64,000 bases of DNA from Agarophyton chilense. Lineage: Eukaryota; Rhodophyta; Florideophyceae; Gracilariales; Gracilariaceae. Position numbers and translations under genes: made by a program. The stretch spans positions 124,001 through 188,000 of the forward strand of contig JARGXX010000004.1 of assembly GCA_030374765.1 (NCBI GenBank), read 5' to 3'. Positions 56,343-64,000 of this stretch are shown one piece after another. Numbering within the stretch: the stretch's first letter is position 1; each line of letters starts with the position of its first letter. The notes under the pieces were generated by a model. That model saw nothing but the letters and a program-made list of their open reading frames with translations, ran no database searches and was not told the DNA's origin.

Positions 56343-57317
56343 GAGCTAGCCAACAAAAGGGTAAAGCCAAGCACTCTCCAAAATTACATTAAATACTTGC
56401 AACGCTTTGTCGAATGGTTGAAAACACTGGATGATTCTGAAAGAAAGTACTCTACGGCACAGGAAGTGGACAGGTTGTTCACGAGGTATTGTGTGGAGCG
56501 GCACAGTGCAAACCCAAACTTGCAGTGGAGCCAAGCGGCCCAAGCCAAAGCAGGGTTAGAATTCTTCTACCCGAACTTAGTTGGAAAACTACCCTTGTCG
56601 GGACTAAGTATACAAGGGTGGGTAAAAGCTAGGCCGGTACAGCATCATGGGGTTTGCCCTGAACCGGTTGCTTATGAAATAGCACTCGACCTGGTTTGGC
56701 ATGGACAACCGGACATAGGCGTGGGAGTACTACTGCTGTTCGATGGATATCTCCGTCTGGGGGATCTTTTGGGACTTGGAATTGACGATATTGTGATACT
56801 GGATCTATCAAGGAAAAGGCCGCACTATGGAAGCATGAACATTTCTATTTCAAAGCGCGGCCGAAACGAGGCAGTAACAATACGCCCATATTTTATGGCA
56901 GTATTGTTGTCTCGATTGATGGAAAAGAAAAGGGTATTAAGGGAACATACGCTTTTTAAAATGCCTCCAGAACGATTTAGGGAGCATCTTCGGCGTGCCG
57001 CTGCGCGACTTTCAATAACACAAAGTGTTACCACTCACATGCTGCGTTTTGGCGGTGCCACAACCGATAAACTTTATGGTCGCCTCACTGACCATGAAAT
57101 AAAGAACAGAGGTCGTTGGGCGTCAGATAAGAATTTTAAACTCTACATACAGCCCCACAAGTTCTATGGGTTCATAAAAACTTTGACAGACGCCCAGCGA
57201 CTTCAGTTCGAGGCGGCTATTGCCAGAGCAGCAACGTTATTCAACGTTACGCTACCCGCTTGGGTTGGGGGTCGGGAGAACGTGCAAGCACTAGAGGAAG
57301 CTAGGAGTAGAAATTAA
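56322..57317 (+). CDS. Tyrosine recombinase of the DIRS-like element
   Basis: 331 residues. A SAM-like N-terminal domain (KPSTLQNYIKYLQRFVEWLK) is followed by the catalytic domain with the expected Arg (DGYLRLGDLLGL), His-x-x-Arg (THMLRFGGATTDK), GRWAS, and a Tyr in KLYIQPHKFY. It would join the circular DNA copy to a new site by strand exchange. The start overlaps the end of the preceding frame by about 20 bases. Confidence 0.85.
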   Translation: MNPPGLFELANKRVKPSTLQNYIKYLQRFVEWLKTLDDSERKYSTAQEVDRLFTRYCVERHSANPNLQWSQAAQAKAGLEFFYPNLVGKLPLSGLSIQGWVKARPVQHHGVCPEPVAYEIALDLVWHGQPDIGVGVLLLFDGYLRLGDLLGLGIDDIVILDLSRKRPHYGSMNISISKRGRNEAVTIRPYFMAVLLSRLMEKKRVLREHTLFKMPPERFREHLRRAAARLSITQSVTTHMLRFGGATTDKLYGRLTDHEIKNRGRWASDKNFKLYIQPHKFYGFIKTLTDAQRLQFEAAIARAATLFNVTLPAWVGGRENVQALEEARSRN

Positions 57318-58329
57318 GGGATGCTACAGGAGTTAGTGATTTTTCGGTGGGTCAATTTCAGTTTTGGACGGAAAATTGATCAGAATCAAAAAGCTCGGTT
57401 TAAAATCAATAATATCTGAAAAACTCTGATTTTCGGACCTCATCGGGACTTCTTGGGTCCTGGGGTAGTATGGCGTGGAGATGGGTTTGACGGAGGATGG
57501 GGTAAACCGGCTAGGGCTGGCTAGACTTAGGCGCTCGCATGGGCTTCGAGTGGAATTACAATTAATGAATGCTTTACAATAAATCCTTAGAAATGTTGTT
57601 GTTTCAAATAGTATTCTTTTTGTTTAAGCGCGAGCGGTGAGCGAATGTAGTTCTATTAGCATACGAACGTAGAGAGCTGGCTAGATTGTTGCAAGTAGGA
57701 AATAGTAAAAATTTGAAACCGAGGAAAAAACAAGAAGTGGTTGAGAAGAAAACGTGCAGAAACGCAAGTTCAGGAATCTTACAGACTATCACCTATCACC
57801 TACCGTATGAAGCTCGAGAAGCGATAAGAAGAACTGAAGACCTGAGAAGCGAGAAGCATATGCAAAGAATTCGGAAAGCAAAAAAATGAAGACAAAACAT
57901 AGAAGAAAACTTTGAAGACACAAAAGACGTGGTCGGCGTGGGGCCCGGAACAAGCAGTAGAGTTTCAATTACTTTATGGCGCAGGTATAGCGTTTTACAA
58001 GAACGATAGGCACCATATGCAACATTGGACTGCTTGTTGAAGCCACATCGGCTTAAAGAGCCGGGAGGGTACTATTTAGCCGTCAAAAGTTACGGGATGT
58101 GACTTTTATCATTCATTGTCCGTGTGGAGGCGCGGCTCGCCCCTGAACATCAGAAGACGGGGTGTGGTAAGATATTACGAGAGAATGATTAATATCGAGA
58201 ACGCCGTTTGTTGCGGCTTTCGAGCACATGTATTACGTTTCACGTATTTCGCGTTTAGCGAGGGGGGTATGTAGTATTCTACTGCTTAGGAGTCTCGATG
58301 GTTCCGTTGTCGCAAAAATCTGCGTATGA
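57318..58329. other. Downstream of the DIRS-like element, no supported gene
   Basis: A plus-strand frame at 57686-57889 is Lys/Arg-rich and without domain. At 57415-57475 an A/T-rich stretch and short inverted repeats may be the right end of the element. Nothing else is seen. Confidence 0.4.
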
Positions 58330-58656
58330 ATCTCATTACTGAGTAGTATAGTCGGAACTATGGTATGAAGGAGCATCCCCTCCAGGATGCCAGGAGGCAG
58401 ATGCATTTAGTGATCAACTGACATGACGAGTCGAGTGGCTTCCCATGGTGCTCGCGTATTTGCAACGCTTTTGAGAGGAATTTCATATTGGGAACAAGGA
58501 ATTCAATGGCGATCTACTTGTCGATTTCTACAAACCTTTATGGCTAGAAGTTTATTAGGGGGTCATACCCACACAGTAGACTGGCTAAGTGGCTGACAAC
58601 TTGGAAATATTTTTATATTATTTAGGCACTCACCCTGACACGTATCATAAAAGTTA
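58330..58656 (+). repeat. Old LTR fragment, left of a transposon insertion
   Basis: Related to 45588-45917 (shared TACTGAGTxGTATAGTCGG, CGAGTCGAGTxGCTTxCCATGG, and TTTATCGCTAGAAGTxTA-like segments). The homology resumes at 61167 beyond the inserted transposon and runs into the element leader. This is therefore the left end of another copy of the old Ty3 family, not the missing 3' LTR of the copy at 45056. Confidence 0.7.
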
Positions 58657-61166
58657 CCCTTCGCAAAGGCTGAAATATGACACTTTGAACAAACTTTAAT
58701 TGTATCTCCAAAACTTTTCACATTTGACCTTTGACAGCAAATTCAATAGCTTTGGCGTAGAAAATACCATAAAACAACCTTCTCAAATGCTTCCACCCCG
58801 AATCTCGCTCCTCTTACATCCAAAAGAAATCCTGTCGATCCCGAACTATCGAGATGTAGGTCGCAAGGTCCAGAATGAAAACTACGAAACAACGGAAACT
58901 TAACACACAAGGTCTGTGACCATCTCCGCCGCCACACCAACAGCCAAAAACGCTGCCTCTTGCTGCCCCGACGACAATCGAGCGAAGAAACGACGTGTCT
59001 TCTGATTCTCGGCCCTCATACAGTTTTTAAACACACGGCTATGGAATTCAACAACTTATTTTCTCGCTCTGCTCTTCGCTAGAATAATCTGTTGGGATTG
59101 TTTCTTTAACTGGACTCTACGCTTGTCTTACTCCCTCTCTTGGCGCCGTGTGGCTTTGTTTTGAGCAGTGAGTTCATTCTTGCATTGTTCGTCTCGTTTC
59201 GCCGTGTCTTTCTTTCTCTTTTCCTTCAGAATTTGCGCAGAGGTTCTATGCTGAGCTGGCGCACTGCAGTAAAGTGGAACTAAGTTCGGAAGAGATATGC
59301 GACGCCCAAGTATCTCCTTATCTGTGTAGATGGGTGTAATTGTTTTCATGTGGGTATTGCTTTCTGTTTCTGTGCTTCGAAACAGCAGTGACTGCTTGAG
59401 CTACTTGATAGTGTCGTTTAAGTCACTTTAAAATATGTGGCCTGCCTTTTTGCACACTTCTTTGTCGGTCTTTCTTTTCTGCACGTTGGCAATCATGTCC
59501 GCAATGCATCCGCCATTCTGCACTAACATATAACTGTCTGGTGATTTTGTGCGTTTGTAGCGATCTGCAAAACCTGAGTTAAAAGGGAACAGTCCAGTGT
59601 TTTCAAATAAGCGTTTACCAGTTGATCTCGGAATGGTTTCATGTGCATATAGGGCACATTCAAGGTTAAAGCGAGGTGTTCGTATTTTCGGCACCGCGAA
59701 ACGGCCGAATTGGTTTTAAAGGTATCTTAATGACAGTTTGACGGTTTTGTTAAAACGGTGGTCACAAGGTTGAAGTATATGAGAAATATTGTCTTACTCC
59801 ACAATAGGAACATTGCTGTCCCTTTCGCATTTCATCACCCATCTACTGTCCATGCGCTTATGAATGACCGTCCGTAGAAAGCACGTAAGATTTTGACTCC
59901 AGCACATGCTTTTGCACGAACTTGTCTACGTGTTTCATGAACAATTCAAGGATTTGAATATCAACCGAACCATTCTCTGTACAGTTTCCCACAGCCTCGT
60001 TTTGCATCCAATTCGGTCTCTGAAACAGGTTTAACACAGACGAACTGTTCTTATAGATATCAGGAAAAGACTCAAACCAATGCTGAATGACCTCTTTACC
60101 AGATACTATGAAGAACGGTGGGGCTTTCAACCCCGAAGCAGAACAGACAATTACGGCTGTAATATGCTTTTCAACGCCCTGCATTTTCTGCGTAACTTTA
60201 CAACCGCCATGCTTCGGTGCCGCAGATCAGTATTCCTTTGTTGCCTTTCCCCACGTTTTGTCTACGACGGTTTCGGCCATATTCTGTATGCACGTAGGAT
60301 CTTCCAGAAGGCCGAAGTGTTGGGAACCGATTCTTTTTACGAAGTCAAAGAACATTTTTGTGAGCTCATAGGTGTCCCCTTTCATCTTCGATTTGTCTTT
60401 CGGATAATGCATTTTGAAAGTTAACTATCTAAGTCTGGAAAAAAAACCAGTGCATGGGATCTCCAGACGGTTTTCCATTTTTCCATCCAATTCGTTTGTC
60501 TGCAGCTACTCGTCTCATGATGTTCTTGATTGTGTCATTTTCCACAGCAAACCCAAGTTCTGCAACTCCTAAGAGTCGTTAAAAGATCAGCTTTTCTTCT
60601 TCATATGTGGGAATAGTGTTGCCCCCAGTCTTAGAGCACTTCACGTCGGGTTGTTTTCCATGAAATGAATGGTATGATTTAGTATCGGTGAGGTGCTTTA
60701 AATTATAGAAGGTACTTCTACTCAGTTGGGTTGCATTGGCTATTTCACCCATCTTTCGTTTCGTCTTCGTATCATGAAGCAGAGAGACAGTCACTTTTTT
60801 CATCTGTCGGCGTTCTTGTGCATTTGTCTGGCCGTGTTTGTGCCTGGTGGTTTGCCTGCGCATTTATAAAGCCATGGAAGGTGTATGTGGTGGCTTGGAA
60901 GATGCAAGATAGTGAAAAATTACCGCAAAAATAAGTTCAAAGAATTATTTTTGTAATGAGGTGACATCTTTGTCACAGTTTTTATTGGTGTTGCCGATCT
61001 ACAGTTTGAATGTGGCGCGTTATTTTATATCATTTTATTTGTCTCATTGAGACGAAAAAGCAGGTCGGAGAAGATTTAGAATCTGATGCAATGACTCAAA
61101 GATATGGACTGATCAACGAAAGATTCCAGCATCGACCTTTTTCCAAAATCAGCCTTTTGCGAACGG
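58657..61166 (-). mobile_element. pogo-like (DDE_1, Tc1/mariner superfamily) DNA transposon, 2,510 bp
   Basis: Terminal inverted repeats: left CCCTTCGCAAAGGCTGA, right (reverse complement) CCGTTCGCAAAAGGCTGA. The target duplication is TA (58655-58656 and 61167-61168). The related sequence at 45905-45930 has a single TA at this point and no insert, so it serves as an empty site. The transposase is on the minus strand and dead. Confidence 0.88.
59428..60863 (-). pseudogene. DDE_1 (pogo/CENP-B type) transposase relic
   Basis: Minus-strand pieces in order. 60579-60863 is a basic start and helix-turn-helix region (GEIANATQLSRSTFYNLK). 60227-60412 has the first catalytic segment, QNMAETVVDKTW, where the family has NxDETG; the catalytic Asp is Ala here (codon at 60275-60277). 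59858-60184 has ITAVIVCSASGLKAPPFFIV and the second catalytic segment LSTDGHS. 59428-59694 is the C-terminal part with FENTGLFPFNSGF, the GxxPFNP-like motif of this group. Frame changes near 60200, 60420-60575 and 59700-59850 separate them. The active-site change and the breaks make it inactive. Confidence 0.82.
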
Positions 61167-61370
61167 TACCAAAGCTAATCACCGACTCCAAGTAAAGGAG
61201 AAAACATATGCCTCATGATACTTCTGTTCTTGGCTTAGGATTTCTAAACCGTAGATCCGGAAAAGTTCTACAAGAGAGTTAGCCCACAACTATTTTTCGA
61301 GCCTTTTCGTATTCTACGTTTTATCAACGTCCCACAGTTGTACTGTTCAACCTCGCTGGCAATTATTGGC
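61167..61370 (+). repeat. Old LTR-element leader fragment, right of the transposon insertion
   Basis: Matches 45916-46115 (shared ACTCCAAGTAAAGGAG, then GTTCTT/GTTTCTTG-TTAGGATT, CCCACAA-TATTTTTCGA and TTTTAT-AACGT). The homology fades near 61370. Confidence 0.72.
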
Positions 61371-62540
61371 TCTATGTTGCGCAAATGCGTCCACATTATT
61401 TGATGCTTCATCCTGGCCATGTTGATGGCGTAAACTGTGGATCCAGGAATGTGTAAAGTGCTCCAGCATTGCCGGAACACAAGTGGATAAAGTGCCAGCT
61501 GGGTTTGCACTTTCTATACCATCGCTGGCGTCGAAAGCCATAGTGGCACATTAGGGAAAATAATCTGGTGGTTGTATTTTAATTGGTTATTGTGCTGCTT
61601 TAAACGCTGCTAGCAGCAATTAGAGTGTTCCAGAAGCACATAGTAGTAATTATCGAGTAGTAATTTGTTTCAGCTCCAGTTTGGAGGTCCCAGATATCTA
61701 TGAAAGAGGCTCTGATGTCTCCGAGTTCTCTCTCGAACGACCTCGACCATTAATTGACACAGAAAAAATACACTTTTCTTTGGCTTAGAGCTCTTCAACT
61801 TTATCAGAAGGTGGGACGTCTCCCGCCTGGGATCCAGTGAGGTGACCGTCCCGGAAAGAGCAACCCCATACATTATTAAAACCTATGGGGCGTTTGCGGC
61901 AATACAGGGAACCAGATAGTCGTTAGCCGCTGGACGCAGCACCCCCTGCCAGCTCACTGTATCAGTTGAAGCGCCCTCGGCATGAACGGGAAACGGTCTA
62001 TGGGCACCAACTGTATTTGGTTTGTCTAGGAAGCCCCCACGGATTGAGAAGCCTTCGACAGCCGTAAATGATTGGTGGCAATCTGATATCTAGTACTGAA
62101 CGGGACGCTGCCGCAACTGGTTCCTCGTAACCCTTCCTGAAAAAGGCCAGCTTTGGGTATAGATTGAAAGCTTATCTTTTGTTTTATTATTTCTCCTTGG
62201 GAAGCCTTGTAAGAATTGTACGCGCCTGGTTTGGGTTAACGGAGATATGGGAAGGCTGAAGAAATCGTTACAAATACGGAGCGCCTCAGAGGAAGCTAGG
62301 AAGTCTGACTCCAGGCGACTATTGAAATCAGTTTTTGGTTGCGTTATTTAAAGAAGGACAAGAAGAATTTTATATCGGAATACTTTTTTTCCATTTATCT
62401 ATCTGTTCCATTCAATAACGGAAAAGGCTTTCTGTCACCGAAGATTACTGTAAATTCTGGCCGACAGCGTTGCACCCAAAGATGGCGCCCACATATACGT
62501 TTCTGTCATCCATGGAGTCATGCACTGACGTCACCGTATG
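61371..62540. other. 1.2 kb without a recognised gene
   Basis: Several short frames; none has a domain. No repeats shared with other parts of the window were noticed. Confidence 0.4.
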
Positions 62541-64000
62541 CTAGCGTCTACACGCCCGGAGGATTGGCCTCACCTGAGGCCAGCTTGGCCTCATATGAGG
62601 CCAGTTCTATTTTCCAAAAAACTAGTAAAAATCACTGGTTTCCATACTGCAGTGACGTATTTTATTTTCTAAGTATCAAACTAAATTTCTAACCATGTTC
62701 TATCTGCTTCAAAGTACATTCTATAGACAGTTGTCTTTAGTAACATCAGCTCAGTGGTTTCACGACCGCTCCAAGACTGAAAAAACAAGCTTCAAACCTC
62801 TCTTAGTTCAGTATAAGTCGAAAACTCTTACGGGAGCTCCACTAATTCTAAAAACTATTATGTTCTAAGGACGAATTTGCGTCCTCTTAAAAAGCAGACA
62901 GAATAAGATGACATCTGCTAAAGGGATTGTTCCGTCAGAGACCATATATAACAAGCAAGTTGAATAACGTGGATTGAATTAGTAGGGGGCTTACGGTAAG
63001 TTGAACTTTTGCTTTATACTTTTGAAAAACGCTTCTAAAAGCCTTAAAAACGCATGTTGACACACGACCATCAATGTTGATGACTAAATGTTACTGTAAA
63101 TTTGATGAATGTCACGCAGATGATTTATAAAACAATCAAGACCGGTTTTACTGTGATGTGTATACACATTTATATAATTGTACTTTTTGCATTATGAACA
63201 AACAAATTTTGATTGGTTCGACTTCGTTTCCGAGTAATCTCCATTATATGAATGCCGGTACCGGCCATACATGGGTTTTCTATTTCATCTTCCTCCTTAC
63301 ATTTTCTTTTCATAGTTCGAATAGCATCCCAGTTGTTATCTACTAATCCGTCTGCGAGACTACAATAGAAATTATGCGGTGTAAGATTTAATATGTTCCC
63401 GTGTGCCTTCTTGTAAAGATTCCAAGAGTCAACCACGCACATTACAAGCAAAAAAAGTATTCATTCTAAAAGACCATTCTTTCTCTTCGAACTCCTTTTC
63501 CATATTCAGGTCATCTTGAGGTGACCTATTACGCCTATTAATTCGTTAACAACAAGAATAGTACTCCTCGCAAACCTCTGGAATAGAAATAGAAAGCGGA
63601 ATTTCCTTTGTTATTCCATCAGTTTTCCTCTGTCTTTCACGAGAAATGGGAGTTCCTGGTTAGGTACTACTACAAGGGCTGATGAAATATCTCCTTTCAA
63701 GGTCCCCCCAGAGCACAGACATCATCTTTCGATCCAATTCAGGCAGTTTCGCGACCATTGACATTTGCCGGCCTCGTGCTGTCATCGTATATTCGGAAAC
63801 CTGTTTCATAGAAAAACTTCTGATGGCTGTCTTTACAACCCCATTCAATCGCATTCCTCTTTTCAAAAGTTCTTTGGCTATTTCAATTGATGCAAAATAT
63901 GGGTCGGCACAGACGATTCGATCAGTTGCGAACCAGTTTTCAACAAGTCTCATTATAACAACTGTTCCATGCACATGTTCCGATTCAAAAGGCTGTACAT
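62541..64000 (-). mobile_element. piggyBac-like DNA transposon, copy 2, right end and partial gene (cut by window end)
   Basis: The terminus CTAGCGTCTACACGCCCGGA is followed by the two subterminal palindromes (62566-62581 and 62587-62602), then untranslated sequence matching 33620-34133 of copy 1 in reverse, then the transposase relic on the minus strand. It lacks the copia insertion and so shows the undisturbed form of that end. Confidence 0.8.
63110..64000 (-). pseudogene. piggyBac-like transposase relic, copy 2 (partial)
   Basis: On the minus strand, 63660-63974 has FATDRIVCADPYFASIEIAK with the second catalytic Asp. 63170-63451 matches the downstream part (VVDSWNLYKKAHGNILNLTP). Further sequence to about 63110 matches the Cys-rich tail weakly. 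It is broken: stops and a frame change around 63450-63660. The N-terminal part lies beyond the window. Confidence 0.78.

Larger units (their letters stand above)
54053..57317 (+). mobile_element. DIRS-like (tyrosine recombinase) retroelement
   Basis: Three plus-strand coding parts: a short basic gag-like frame (54053-54391), a reverse transcriptase with RNase H (54443 to about 56342), and a tyrosine recombinase (56322-57317) in place of an integrase. That combination defines DIRS/Ngaro/PAT-type elements, which integrate through a circular intermediate and leave no target duplication. The reading frames are long and look close to whole, with few breaks. Terminal repeats were not found, so the outer limits are uncertain. 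Confidence 0.82.

Noticed and set aside
58330-58656. Candidate 3' LTR of the old Ty3 relic at 45056-53440
   Set aside because: Homology continues past the LTR into the leader (61167-61370), so it is the left end of another copy.

Overview
The window looks like nuclear DNA of a red alga, most like a florideophyte such as Chondrus. This is inference from compact intronless genes, a nuclear lpxC, a plastid-type carotenoid-isomerase-like gene and the mix of elements; no host marker settles the species. Only about 4.2 kb (26,176-30,402) is a recognisable block of host genes. The rest is mobile elements of several ages, many nested in one another.

Layout. 1-22,014: GC-rich Ty3/gypsy chromovirus territory, transcribed on the minus strand. 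A young element (947-11,344, with 864-bp LTRs about 2.5 percent apart by hand count) sits inside an unknown plus-strand ORF that lies between pol and the 3' LTR of an older, larger element (1-946 plus 11,345-22,014). Both elements carry a version of this antisense ORF. 22,015-25,980: AT-richer, with one old LTR (24,456-25,342) and otherwise unrecognised sequence.

26,176-30,402: three host genes. A HAD-like hydrolase (plus) converges on lpxC (minus), and lpxC shares a short divergent promoter with a CRTISO-like FAD oxidoreductase (plus). The HAD-like and CRTISO-like proteins have plausible plastid presequences; the LpxC start has none.

31,290-39,234: a decayed piggyBac-like DNA transposon with 16-bp subterminal palindromes. 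A Ty1/copia element (34,160-39,193) is inserted in one of those palindromes with a 5-bp target duplication. 39,481-40,701: relic of a Harbinger-type (DDE_4) transposase. About 43,951-44,640: a decayed copy of the N-terminal half of translation factor eIF5. 45,056-53,440: a very old plus-strand Ty3 chromovirus relic. 54,053-57,317: a tyrosine-recombinase (DIRS-like) retroelement. 58,330-61,370: an old LTR-plus-leader fragment split by a 2,510-bp pogo-like (DDE_1) transposon with TA target duplication. 62,541-64,000: a second piggyBac-like copy, cut by the window end.

The most promising undescribed items are the conserved antisense protein of the chromoviruses, the dense small hairpins in those elements, and the palindrome-bearing ends of the piggyBac-like family with their CTAG flanks.
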